32,662 nucleotides of DNA from Bacillota bacterium (GCA_007130145.1 SLSY01000115.1:1-32662); one strand, 5' to 3'. Shown: positions 1 through 9,029, counted from the first letter of the stretch. Numbers and translations are program-made. The notes: generated by a model not told the origin, from the letters alone.

Positions 1-30
1 GAAGAGGAAGAGGAAAAGGAAGAGAAGTAA
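1..30 (+). CDS. C-terminal tail of an upstream CDS (partial, ...EEEEEKEEK*)
   Basis: Frame 1 from the first base reads EEEEEKEEK then TAA. An acidic tail is followed closely by a terminator hairpin. Only 9 codons are visible. Confidence 0.35.
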   Translation, partial: EEEEEKEEK

Positions 31-76
31 CTCATACTCGCCACCTCTTGGCGAATCATCCTTTATGCAATCATTG

Positions 77-106
77 GGGGCGCCGATGGCGCCCCTTTCC
101 TTTCTT
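77..106 (+). terminator. Rho-independent terminator
   Basis: GGGGCGCC-GAT-GGCGCCCC perfect 8-bp stem followed by TTTCCTTTCTT. Confidence 0.8.
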
Positions 107-107
107 G

Positions 108-1361
108 TCAATGGGGGACCGCCAGAGGCCCCAGAGGCATCACCGCCATGTGCGCGTCCGGGCCATGCTCATCCAGCAAACGGATGATGGTGCAGCTCAA
201 ATCTGTTACGGGATGAACAAAGCAGTCCCTCACTGTCTCCGGGGCCAGCTGGGAGTAGAGGTGGACTCGGTGATTGGACAAAACAGCGGCCATGGCCTGA
301 GCTTCCCACTGATCCAATACCGCTGGTTGGCAGCGTGATGCTAGCACAAGGGCCTCGAGACTGTCATGGGATAAGAGAAGATGCTTGAAATTACCGGCCG
401 AGGGAATACCTGCTTCACAAGCACTGGCAATGACAATATCACCGCCGGGCTCGGCTATGCGCGAGGCGGCTGACATGCCCTTGACCGTCTGGTAAAGGTT
501 TTGATCCAAGGGGTATCCGCCATTGGTGGTCAAAACCACCGGATACTTCCTTGTCCGATCTACACTGCTGTAACGGGCACAAAACTCACATCCGGCGCGA
601 TGAGCCTCGGCCCAGTCACCCGAGAAAAACCCCGTGATGTGATGGGCGCGATCCAAGGTTACATTGACAAGGAAATGGGGAGGACAAAGTCGTGCTGCCG
701 CAACAATAGCCTCATGAGTGGGGTTTTTATCACGAGCAAACCAGGTATTACACCGGTGGGCGATAAATTCCGGTCCGTGCAGTCGCAGAATATTGTCGAG
801 CGCGGCGATCCCAGGGAGGACCGCCTTGGCGCCACCGGAGAAGCCAGCAAAGAAGTGCGGCTCGATGAAACCGGTTACCACTCGTAATTGTGCTTGGACG
901 TAGGCCTCATGTAGCCTGATGTCACCCAGGTTCGTCCGCCCCACATTGACAAGGCGCGACTCTTCTCGCGCATCGTGAATGAGCACATCCACATGCGGGG
1001 GAAGAGCGTGCCACCAACTGAAGGGAACAGCGCCCGCGGGCGGCTCATGAGTCCCGGCCGCCACCAGTATCGTGATGTGATGAGGGGGGCGGGAACACAA
1101 ACTCATCTCGTTGATCAGCCAGGGTACCAGAAGATGATTGGGCGTGGGCCGCGTCCAATCGGAAATTACGATGCACACACTATGAACCCCTTCGGCCAGG
1201 CTCATAAGAGATTTGCTCTCCATCGGGCACCGTACCGCTTGCCGAAACGCAGTTTCCTCCGAAGCCAGCCGCGGTGGCGTGCGGGGCAACAGTACCTCCA
1301 CACGTTCGCGTGGCAGTTGTACGTTTAACTCTTGATGACCATAGGGCAATTTCACCTGCAT
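108..1361 (-). CDS. LarA-family (DUF2088) nickel-dependent lactate racemase homologue
   Basis: Motifs SDWTRPTPNHLLVPWLINEM, LVAAGTHEP and HFFAGFSGGAKAVLPGIA are typical of the LarA family. The ATG at 1361 is preceded by AGGAGG, so it is preferred to the longer ORF start at 1409. Confidence 0.8.
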   Translation of the reverse strand: MQVKLPYGHQELNVQLPRERVEVLLPRTPPRLASEETAFRQAVRCPMESKSLMSLAEGVHSVCIVISDWTRPTPNHLLVPWLINEMSLCSRPPHHITILVAAGTHEPPAGAVPFSWWHALPPHVDVLIHDAREESRLVNVGRTNLGDIRLHEAYVQAQLRVVTGFIEPHFFAGFSGGAKAVLPGIAALDNILRLHGPEFIAHRCNTWFARDKNPTHEAIVAAARLCPPHFLVNVTLDRAHHITGFFSGDWAEAHRAGCEFCARYSSVDRTRKYPVVLTTNGGYPLDQNLYQTVKGMSAASRIAEPGGDIVIASACEAGIPSAGNFKHLLLSHDSLEALVLASRCQPAVLDQWEAQAMAAVLSNHRVHLYSQLAPETVRDCFVHPVTDLSCTIIRLLDEHGPDAHMAVMPLGPLAVPH

Positions 1362-1445
1362 TAACTGACGCCTCCTATCGCAGGATTTTCTTCGGCGCAG
1401 GCGAAGCAATTCCTGTCAGTACTTTCGCATAAGGGGAGCCAACTG

Positions 1446-3536
1446 GTGAAGATACTAATCATTACCGAGAAAGAGAGTGCGGCACGCTCCATCAGCCATG
1501 CCTTGGGTGGTTTTCGGCAGCATCGCGAATACTTTGAAAGCCCCGAGTACTACCTGACTTGGGCCCGGGGGCATCTGGTCGTGCTCAAAGAGCCGGAGGA
1601 CTATCATCGTTCTTGGCGTAAGTGGTCACTGGCCCAGCTACCCATACAACCAGTCTTCGAATTGAAGCCGCAAAAGGGAGCCGGGGGGCGTCTTGCTTGC
1701 ATCAGCCGTCTGGCCCAAAAGGCCACCGGCTTGATCAATGCCTGTGATGCTGGCCGGGAAGGAGAACTCATCTTTCGTTACATTGTCGACTTCCTCCAGC
1801 TACACCAACTTCCTCATCAACGTCTGTGGCTCAGCGCTCTTACCCCCGCCACCATTCGCCAAGCATTCAACGGGCTGCAGGAAGGGGGCGACTATGATAC
1901 CCTTTACCAAGCCGCTGCCTGCCGCAGTGAAGGAGACTGGTTGGTTGGTATCAACGGAACCCGTGCCATGACATGTCGCTTCGGCGAACTCTTGACCGTG
2001 GGGCGTGTGCAAACGCCCACGCTGGCCCTGTTGGTGGAACGAGAGAAGGCCATCGAGCAGTTTAAGCCTAGGCCCTTCTGGCGTCTTGCTGCTAGCTTCC
2101 GCACGGAGGAAGAAACCATCTATACCGGCCAATGGCTAACGCAAAAGGACGAAGAAGAGCGCTCCTTCATCACAGGTGAGGTCGAAAGGGTGGCACAAGA
2201 AATAGAAGGCGCTCGCGGCGCCGTGATAGAGGCCCGGGATCGGGTTGTGACCGAAGCGACGCCGCTGCTTTTCGATCTCACCAGTTGTCAGCGCGAGGCC
2301 AATCGCAAACTGGGTCTTACAGCTGCCACCACCCTGCGCACGCTACAGAAGCTATACGAAAAGCGCCTTGTATCCTACCCACGAACTGACAGCCGCTATC
2401 TGCCGCGTTCTGTAGCACCAGAGACAGACCGCATATTGCAATCCTTGCGAGAAGATCCGATCTTTGGTCAATTCATCGACCAGGCACCGCGCCGTCGGAT
2501 TTCGCCGGACAACCGGCGCGTGTTTCACGACGGCAACGTAACCGATCACCACGGGCTCATTCCCACGGGCGAGAATGGGCATGGCTTGCGGGGCAATGAT
2601 CTTGCCATCTATCGCCTGATCACCTGCCGGTTCATCGCCCAGCTCTATCCGGCTGCCCGCTTTAGCGAACAGCGCCTAATCACTGAAGTCAGGGGGCATC
2701 GCTTCATCACCCGCCATCGCACGCTCATAGCCGCCGGTTGGAAGACAATAGAGGCCACGCGAGATCGCATTGGGCCCGCTAACGAAAAGATTGACGTGAG
2801 CAAGGGGCAAAATGTGAAGGTAACGGCAACCGAAATCAGCTCCGATGAGACGAAGCCACCCGGGCGTTACACAGAAGGAACGCTTCTTGGTGCCATGGAG
2901 CGCGCGGGCAAGGAGTTGGAGGAAGACCAACTGCGTGAGGCCATGCGAGGGCGCGGCCTGGGCACGGCGGCGACCCGTGCGGCCATCATTGAGCGCCTCA
3001 AGGAAGTAGATTATGTCACTGCCGTGGGCAAGCATCTGCAGCCCACCGCCAAGGCCCTCCGTCTTCTCGAGCTGCTAGGACAGGTGGAGGCCGACCCCTT
3101 GCGCCAACCCGAGCTCACCGCCCATTGGGAGTGGCGCATCCACCGCATCGAAAGAGGAGATGAGTCCCCCCAAGCCTTTCGACGCGATGTGCGCGACTTC
3201 ACCGAGGAACTCATGGAACGAATCCGCGAGGCCAAGGTCGATTCAGAGCGCGGTTCGGTGGGAGCGTGTCCGTCCTGCCACAGCCCCGTGGAGAGTGCAA
3301 GACAAGGATGGCATTGCACCCGTGATGACTGCCCGGTGACGATACCGGCCTTCCTCCTCCAACGACGACTGAAAGAGAGCGAGGTGATGGCTTTAATCAA
3401 TCAGGGCAAGACCGCGCTTTTGAGCGGGTTTACGAGCAAGAATGGGCGGAAGTTCTCGGCCAAACTGTTCTGGGACGATGGTATCAAATTTGAATTCGTC
3501 CAGAGGAAACGATCCCGGCGGCGCTCGCGCACCTGA
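1446..3536 (+). CDS. topB: DNA topoisomerase III (type IA topoisomerase)
   Basis: N-terminal Toprim KILIITEKESAARSI and DAGREGELIFRY; active-site region LVSYPRTDSRYLP; C-terminal CPSCHSP...C..DDC zinc-finger-like motif and topo III C-terminal repeat LLSGFTSKNGRKFSAKLFWD. GTG start. Confidence 0.95.
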   Translation: MKILIITEKESAARSISHALGGFRQHREYFESPEYYLTWARGHLVVLKEPEDYHRSWRKWSLAQLPIQPVFELKPQKGAGGRLACISRLAQKATGLINACDAGREGELIFRYIVDFLQLHQLPHQRLWLSALTPATIRQAFNGLQEGGDYDTLYQAAACRSEGDWLVGINGTRAMTCRFGELLTVGRVQTPTLALLVEREKAIEQFKPRPFWRLAASFRTEEETIYTGQWLTQKDEEERSFITGEVERVAQEIEGARGAVIEARDRVVTEATPLLFDLTSCQREANRKLGLTAATTLRTLQKLYEKRLVSYPRTDSRYLPRSVAPETDRILQSLREDPIFGQFIDQAPRRRISPDNRRVFHDGNVTDHHGLIPTGENGHGLRGNDLAIYRLITCRFIAQLYPAARFSEQRLITEVRGHRFITRHRTLIAAGWKTIEATRDRIGPANEKIDVSKGQNVKVTATEISSDETKPPGRYTEGTLLGAMERAGKELEEDQLREAMRGRGLGTAATRAAIIERLKEVDYVTAVGKHLQPTAKALRLLELLGQVEADPLRQPELTAHWEWRIHRIERGDESPQAFRRDVRDFTEELMERIREAKVDSERGSVGACPSCHSPVESARQGWHCTRDDCPVTIPAFLLQRRLKESEVMALINQGKTALLSGFTSKNGRKFSAKLFWDDGIKFEFVQRKRSRRRSRT

Positions 3537-3747
3537 TCCTTTCCCTTCTTCGTGGTCCGGACCCATCATTACCGTTTTTTGCAAGCACCCTAGGGCACCG
3601 TTGCCGCTGATTCTCCTCAGGCGACCGGTCCGCAACCCCCTGTTCAAGAAGATATCATGGTACCCGTGAATCACGATGCGCATATTCGGCTCAAGTTGGG
3701 GGGACATTAGCCTCAGGCCCTATGACGAGAAAATGGAGGCGGACGAC

Positions 3748-4380
3748 GTGCGCATGCCCGTTGGCAACATCATATTGCTGGTAGCAGCCATACTCATCTA
3801 CTTTGGCATTGCTCAAAGGGTCTTAGATCGCATGCGCTTGACCGACCGGGCGGCTTTGTCCGTCGTGGGCTTGCTGATCGTGGGCAGTTGGATAAATGTT
3901 ACCATCCTCCGTGAGCCCACCGAGCTCATCGTCAACGTGGGAGGAGCGCTGGTACCCTTGGGCGTCGCCATCTACTTGCTGGTCACGGCCGATGAGGTTC
4001 GCGAGAAACTACGGGGCACAGCTGCGGCGGTGATCACCGGCGGTGCCGTCTACCTAGCCATCAAGGTGCTCAACCCTGAAGAACAGACCATGTTTATGGA
4101 ACCCATGTATGTCTTCGCTATCATTGCTGGCATCATCGGCTATTTGGCCGGACGTTCGCGACGCGCGGCCTTCATCGCTGGCACCGTTGGCATGCTGCTG
4201 GCAGATGTATTCCACTTCATCGAACTCCGTCTGGCCAATCTGTCCGGTCGTACCTGGTTGGGCGGTGCGGGGGCCTTCGATGCGGTGGTTATCGCCGGTC
4301 TTATCGCGGTCATTTTGGCCGAGGTGGTCGGAGAAGCCCGCGAGCGCCTGGCCCCAGAGCAAGGAGGCGAGAACGCATGA
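3748..4380 (+). CDS. DUF1614-like multi-pass membrane protein
   Basis: Several TM segments and a conserved GGAGAFDAVVIAGLIAVILA C-terminal motif as in DUF1614 proteins. GGAGG at 3736-3740 favours GTG 3748 or ATG 3754 as the start. Overlaps the spoIIP start (ATGA). Confidence 0.6.
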   Translation: MRMPVGNIILLVAAILIYFGIAQRVLDRMRLTDRAALSVVGLLIVGSWINVTILREPTELIVNVGGALVPLGVAIYLLVTADEVREKLRGTAAAVITGGAVYLAIKVLNPEEQTMFMEPMYVFAIIAGIIGYLAGRSRRAAFIAGTVGMLLADVFHFIELRLANLSGRTWLGGAGAFDAVVIAGLIAVILAEVVGEARERLAPEQGGENA

Positions 4381-5474
4381 AGAAGTGGAACTGGCTCATT
4401 GCCGCCGTACTCTTTGTCTTGGTAGTGGCCTCCGCCTACGATGGTGCGCAAAAGGACCGCCCCACCCTCACATCCTTGCTCGATAGTGATGAGCGGACCG
4501 ATGTCCACTTCACGTTGGTGGACTCAGAAGGCAGAGTGCTTCTTCGCACCGGTCGTGTCCTGACGGTGGGGGATAAGTTCACCACCGCCCAAGGGCAAGA
4601 GTACGTTGTCTTTCGCGTGCATGACGATACCGCATATGCTCGCTACCTGAGCACCCAAACGTTGCACACCATGATAGAGTATCAATCCTATCAATTCACC
4701 CAGGCCGACGACCCGCCTACCATCGGCATCCTGCATGCCCACTCGGCCGAGTCCTATGAGCCCAGCGATGGAGCCGATTCCATTCCCTCGGACGGCGGCA
4801 TACTTCGGGTGGGGCGCTCGCTGGCAGACCAGTTGGAAGACCAGGGGCTCAAAGTCATACATGATACCACCGGACATGAACCCCACGATGCCGGGGCCTA
4901 TGCCCGTGCGCGGCGCACCACCATGGATCTCTTGGACAAAGGAGCCGACGTCATCTTCGACGTACATCGCGATGCGGCACCACCCGATGCATACGGCACG
5001 GAAATACATGGGGAAGAGGTCACCCATGTCCTCTTGGTGGTTGGCCGACAAAACCCTAAGTCCAATACGAACTTATCCTTTGCCCGCCGTCTCAAGAATG
5101 CGGTAAACGAAGAGCATCCCGGTTTGGTCAAGGGCATATTGCAGGGGAGAGGCAACTATAACCAAGACTTGCATGATCGGATGCTACTGTTGGAGATCGG
5201 TGCCCATACCAATGAGCGCGAGCATGCCGAAAGAGGAGCGCAGCTGCTTGCCACATCGGTGCCGTCCGCGCTGGGAGCAACGGATCTGGCAGGGGCTGAA
5301 TCCGCCAGTGGACTGGCCACGTTAGCCTGGGGCCTCCTGGTGCTGGTACTGGCCATCGGTGCGTATCTCTACATTACCACTGGCAGCTGGGAAGGCATGA
5401 AGACCAAACTGGAGCACTTGCGCCAAAGAGAGTTTCGAGACCTCCTGCCGCGGCGCAGCCGCTCGGATGATTAG
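4377..5474 (+). CDS. spoIIP: Stage II sporulation protein P (SpoIIP)
   Basis: GILHAHSAESYEPSDG, DVIFDVHRDAAPPDAY, LLLEIGAHTNEREHAERGAQLLA are SpoIIP amidase/endopeptidase motifs. N-terminal signal/TM and a C-terminal TM segment. Confidence 0.9.
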   Translation: MKKWNWLIAAVLFVLVVASAYDGAQKDRPTLTSLLDSDERTDVHFTLVDSEGRVLLRTGRVLTVGDKFTTAQGQEYVVFRVHDDTAYARYLSTQTLHTMIEYQSYQFTQADDPPTIGILHAHSAESYEPSDGADSIPSDGGILRVGRSLADQLEDQGLKVIHDTTGHEPHDAGAYARARRTTMDLLDKGADVIFDVHRDAAPPDAYGTEIHGEEVTHVLLVVGRQNPKSNTNLSFARRLKNAVNEEHPGLVKGILQGRGNYNQDLHDRMLLLEIGAHTNEREHAERGAQLLATSVPSALGATDLAGAESASGLATLAWGLLVLVLAIGAYLYITTGSWEGMKTKLEHLRQREFRDLLPRRSRSDD

Positions 5475-5504
5475 ACCAAAGGGCCACACAAAAGGGAAAG
5501 GGGC

Positions 5505-6401
5505 GTGTCCGTGCAGGGCGCTGGTATGGCCATCGGACTGGGTATTCTCGCGGGGCTGGCCATGCGATTGTACCTATTGCGGTCCGACTACCGCCAGTAT
5601 CCGAGTTATCCCCACGGATTCATCAGTCATCTTGCCCTGGGAGTCGTGGCCGCCTTCATCGGCGCCGTTGCGGTCCCGGCCTTGCTCAGCGGCGAATTCA
5701 CGGCGGCCACCTTCTTGGCCTTGGCTGCACAACAGTTCCGGGAGGTTCGGGCCATGGAGCGAACCACTTTGGGAAACCTCGAATCCAGTGAACTGGTAAG
5801 CCGGGGACCGGCCTACATCGAAGGGATTGCCCGGGTCTTTGAGGCCCGAAACTATCTGGTCATCGCCGTGGCCCTACTGGTATCGGGAGGAGCAGCGCTG
5901 GTCACGGTAGAGGTTGGCGTTGCTATGGGGATTGTCGCCTTTGTCGCAGCGTCTTTCTTGGCGCAGCAAGAGAGTATGGGAGAAGTGGCCCGGGTCGAGC
6001 CCGCGCCCCTCAGCTTCGATGGCCCTGGCCTCTACGTGGGGGATGTCTTCATCATGAACGTGGGTTTGCAAGCATCGCGCCGCACCATTCTCGAGCACGG
6101 TCTTGGCGCCATATTGGCCCCCAAGAATGATGATGCCCGCGATACACTGGCCAATGATGGGCAGCGTCAGGCCATTCTCCATGATGTATCGGTGGTTCTG
6201 GGGGTAAGGCGGGATGTAGACGAGCCAGAGTTCACCCCCCTGATGCGGCGTGACTTGGAAAGTGGGCGCTTGGCTCTCTTTATCGTCCCCGTCGAGCCGG
6301 ATGTGGAGAGTCTACTGCGTACGGTGGAACGCGTACCAGTGCTCGAATCAAGCCGCGGCCGCGCCCTGAAAGCAAAGGCCGGCCGAAAGGCCTCGGACTG
6401 A
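5505..6401 (+). CDS. YIEGIA family membrane protein
   Basis: Contains the diagnostic YIEGIARVFEARNY motif with N-terminal TM helices. Lies directly downstream of spoIIP. Confidence 0.9.
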   Translation: MSVQGAGMAIGLGILAGLAMRLYLLRSDYRQYPSYPHGFISHLALGVVAAFIGAVAVPALLSGEFTAATFLALAAQQFREVRAMERTTLGNLESSELVSRGPAYIEGIARVFEARNYLVIAVALLVSGGAALVTVEVGVAMGIVAFVAASFLAQQESMGEVARVEPAPLSFDGPGLYVGDVFIMNVGLQASRRTILEHGLGAILAPKNDDARDTLANDGQRQAILHDVSVVLGVRRDVDEPEFTPLMRRDLESGRLALFIVPVEPDVESLLRTVERVPVLESSRGRALKAKAGRKASD

Positions 6402-6417
6402 AAGGATGGCATGAGCC

Positions 6418-6615
6418 ATAAGTGACTCCACACGCATCATACATCAAATCCTGGCTGTGGTTACCACCAACGATCAAGTGGTAGGAGGGGGTACGCCCAT
6501 ATTTCGCGTAGCCGATGAGGAGGAAAGAGAAGAACTGGCAAACCTTCTTGCTCGAATACTCCAGGCCATGGTGCACGATGTCGGCAATGGCACCTACATC
6601 CTGGTAAAACACTGA
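6418..6615 (+). CDS. Capping complex subunit for YIEGIA-like small protein (start codon uncertain; absent from ORF track)
   Basis: Frame 6421-6615 reads SDSTRIIHQILAVVTTNDQVVGGGTPIFRVADEEEREELANLLARILQAMVHDVGNGTYILVKH*, resembling the small partner of YIEGIA and immediately downstream of it. No ATG/GTG/TTG in a sensible in-frame position; first candidate is ATA 6418, and ATG 6411 is out of frame by one base. Confidence 0.75.
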   Translation: MSDSTRIIHQILAVVTTNDQVVGGGTPIFRVADEEEREELANLLARILQAMVHDVGNGTYILVKH

Positions 6616-6627
6616 GGAGAATCACCC

Positions 6628-7653
6628 GTGATCACAATCTATCACTGTTATGGAGGAGCCCATTCTTCGGTGGTGGGCGCATCCTTTCACCTGGGCCTGC
6701 TATCATCACCCGAGGAGGCTACACGCCAGGCCCTGGAAACGCTACCCTATTTTGACAAGAATGATCCACGAGAACTGGGACAGATCCACCTTCTGGGCCG
6801 CTTAGAGGGCAACCATCCGGTGCTGGCGGTGGGACGCACCAACCAGAAGGCCTTGCTCATTCGCGCCCTGAGCGGGGTGGCTCGCGTCTTTGGCCCCGAT
6901 GATGTCCTGTTTGTTGACACGTCAACATCCATCAACTGGCGCATGATCGCCGGAGGCATCCTTTCACGCCGCCTCAATATGCGTTCGGCGGGACACCCAC
7001 TGGTCAGCCAGGGTACGGTGAGGGCGGCTTCCCAGCTAGCCCTGCTTGCCGATCAGGCGCGACAGTGGAGTCACAGGACAAAAGAGAGTCCCTCCCAGGA
7101 AGACGTCGCCGCACCGCTGCATTTCGTAGCCTGTGGGGATCAGACCCGACCCCGTGGAGATCGTGTGCATTGGGGCCAGCGTAAGGTCATTTACTGCTGC
7201 CGTGATGGCAGACACTGTTCAGTGGTGGTAGCCGCACTGCACACAGGATTGCTCCCCACAGGACGCAAGCCTACCGGTCAAGAGCTCGACGACCTGTTCT
7301 CCCCCCACCCTTCGGGCACCCTGCGGTATTGTGGTACTGCACAGGGTGGCTGTGAGGTATATGCTATGGGGAGCGGCGGCCACAAGCCTCTATTGATGCG
7401 GGCCGTCAAGTCCTTTGTGCGCTCGTGTTACCCTCACCATCCTCTCCCTTTGCTGATTGACACCACCCGCATGGAAAGAGGGAAGATACGGCTGGGGCTC
7501 TTGGCCCAAGCAAGGGGTGGCAGTCGACTGGGCAGGCAGCTGATCATCGCGGGTATTGTCGAAAATTATCACCAGTTTGAAGCCATGGCAAATGATACAC
7601 TAAACCTGCTCATACGCCCCCGGCTCGATCCACAACCCTTATCCCCATCCTGA
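6628..7653 (+). CDS. DUF3189 family protein with two tandem DUF3189-like domains
   Basis: Domain 1 ITIYHCYGGAHSSVVGASFHLGLL and domain 2 KVIYCCRDGRHCSVVVAALHTGLL are two copies of the DUF3189 N-terminal signature in one ORF. Confidence 0.8.
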   Translation: MITIYHCYGGAHSSVVGASFHLGLLSSPEEATRQALETLPYFDKNDPRELGQIHLLGRLEGNHPVLAVGRTNQKALLIRALSGVARVFGPDDVLFVDTSTSINWRMIAGGILSRRLNMRSAGHPLVSQGTVRAASQLALLADQARQWSHRTKESPSQEDVAAPLHFVACGDQTRPRGDRVHWGQRKVIYCCRDGRHCSVVVAALHTGLLPTGRKPTGQELDDLFSPHPSGTLRYCGTAQGGCEVYAMGSGGHKPLLMRAVKSFVRSCYPHHPLPLLIDTTRMERGKIRLGLLAQARGGSRLGRQLIIAGIVENYHQFEAMANDTLNLLIRPRLDPQPLSPS

Positions 7654-7667
7654 GGGAGAGGGGGATA
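7640..7667 (+). terminator. Possible terminator-like hairpin over the end of the DUF3189 gene
   Basis: TATCCCC (7640-7646) and GGGGATA (7661-7667) are complementary; the hairpin spans the stop codon. Poor U-tract. Confidence 0.35.
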
Positions 7668-7670
7668 TTC

Positions 7671-7699
7671 TTGACTTGTCCCCCACCTGAGTACATAAT
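7671..7699 (+). promoter_or_regulatory. Sigma-A-type promoter
   Basis: TTGACT (7671-7676), 17 nt spacer, CATAAT (7694-7699), followed by GGGAGGA RBS and ATG at 7731. Confidence 0.7.
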
Positions 7700-7730
7700 G
7701 GTTCGTAGGTCAGTTGTGGGAGGAAGAAGT

Positions 7731-9029
7731 ATGCCAGCCCCCGTCGTTGCATCTGTGAGCAAGGATAGTATAGCCCACACCCTGGGTATCGAACCGGGGC
7801 ATCGTGTGCTGGCCATGAATGACCAGCCCTTGCGGGATATCCTTGACTACCGCTTTCACAGTTCCAGTGACGAAGTCAAGCTGCACGTAGTCGATGGAGA
7901 GGGCCGCGAGTCGTTGTTCATTGTGGAAAAGGACGCTGGTGAGCCTCTGGGCATGGAGTTTAACGAGGTGATATTCGATCAGATCGCAGTGTGCTCCAAC
8001 CACTGTTCCTTTTGCTTCATTGATGCTCTTCCTTCGGGTATGCGCCCATCTTTGTATCTTAAGGATGATGACTACCGCCTTTCCTTTCTCTATGGTAACT
8101 TCGTCACGCTCACCAATTTGACCAAGGAGGACTGGCAGCGCATTCACCAGATGCGCATCTCTCCGCTCTACGTTTCGGTTCATACCACGGATCATCCTTT
8201 ACGCCAGCGCATGCTGGGCTCCGATTCAGAGGAGAGCATCATCGCTCAGCTGCAGAGACTGGCCGCTTGGGGCATAACCGTACACGTACAGATCGTTCTC
8301 GTGCCCGGTGTCAACGATGGAGTGGTACTGGACAATACCCTAGAACAACTGAGTCCATTCTACCCCCACGTGCAGTCGGTGGGAGTGGTACCGGTGGGCA
8401 CAACCCGCCACCGGCAGCGCCCGGTCGTGCAAGCAAAGACACACGATGCGCAAAGCGTGTTACGACAGCTGGCCCGTTGGCAAGAGACAGCTCGCGCACG
8501 ATGGGGACAAAGGTGGGTATACCCGGGCGATGAATGGTATCCTCTCTCCGGTTTCTCCTATCCTCCCTGCAGGACATACGATGATTTTCCCCAGCTGGAA
8601 AACGGGGTGGGTATGGCCAGTCTTTTTCGGGAAGAGCTCAAGACCACTCTCCTACGCGAGATCGCTCAGACCAACAGAGACTACGTTATTGTCACCGGAA
8701 TGCTGGCCGCACCCTTACTGCAAGAAGCGGCCCGGGCTCTTACGACCTCGGCAGGACAAGTGCGCGTACTGCCCGTAGCAAACCGCATGTTTGGATCCAT
8801 GGTGACCACTGCCGGCCTTCTCGGAGGAGAGGATGTCTTGGCAGCACTGAAATCATGCCAAGAAGGGGAGACGGCGGTCCTGCCGAATGTGATGCTCAAT
8901 GAAGAGACATTCTTGGATGATATGACCCTACGTGAATTGCGCACTGAGAGCCCCATACCCGTGGAGGTTATCCCCGCACGGGCAGAGGCCCTGGTGAAAA
9001 GGATCGGGGCAGGAGGGAATAGAAAGTGA
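7731..9029 (+). CDS. DUF512 family protein (PDZ-like + radical SAM-like + DUF512)
   Basis: VCSNHCSFCFIDALPSGMRPSLYLKDDDYRLSFLYGNFVTLTN is the hallmark of DUF512/radical-SAM proteins. ATG 7731 has a good RBS; the track start at 7671 coincides with the -35 box. Confidence 0.9.
   Translation: MPAPVVASVSKDSIAHTLGIEPGHRVLAMNDQPLRDILDYRFHSSSDEVKLHVVDGEGRESLFIVEKDAGEPLGMEFNEVIFDQIAVCSNHCSFCFIDALPSGMRPSLYLKDDDYRLSFLYGNFVTLTNLTKEDWQRIHQMRISPLYVSVHTTDHPLRQRMLGSDSEESIIAQLQRLAAWGITVHVQIVLVPGVNDGVVLDNTLEQLSPFYPHVQSVGVVPVGTTRHRQRPVVQAKTHDAQSVLRQLARWQETARARWGQRWVYPGDEWYPLSGFSYPPCRTYDDFPQLENGVGMASLFREELKTTLLREIAQTNRDYVIVTGMLAAPLLQEAARALTTSAGQVRVLPVANRMFGSMVTTAGLLGGEDVLAALKSCQEGETAVLPNVMLNEETFLDDMTLRELRTESPIPVEVIPARAEALVKRIGAGGNRK

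Noticed and set aside
1-26. GAAGAGGAAGAGGAAAAGGAAGAG purine-rich repeat
   Set aside because: Reads as an in-frame acidic protein tail ending in TAA, so it is more likely coding than a microsatellite.
1364-1420. ACTGAC/GTCAGT inverted repeat in the larA-topB divergent region
   Set aside because: Only 6 bp arms with a 45-nt gap; not distinguishable from chance.
6280-6612. 110-aa minus-strand ORF over the YIEGIA cap region
   Set aside because: The plus strand in the same place encodes the cap-like protein with recognisable family sequence.
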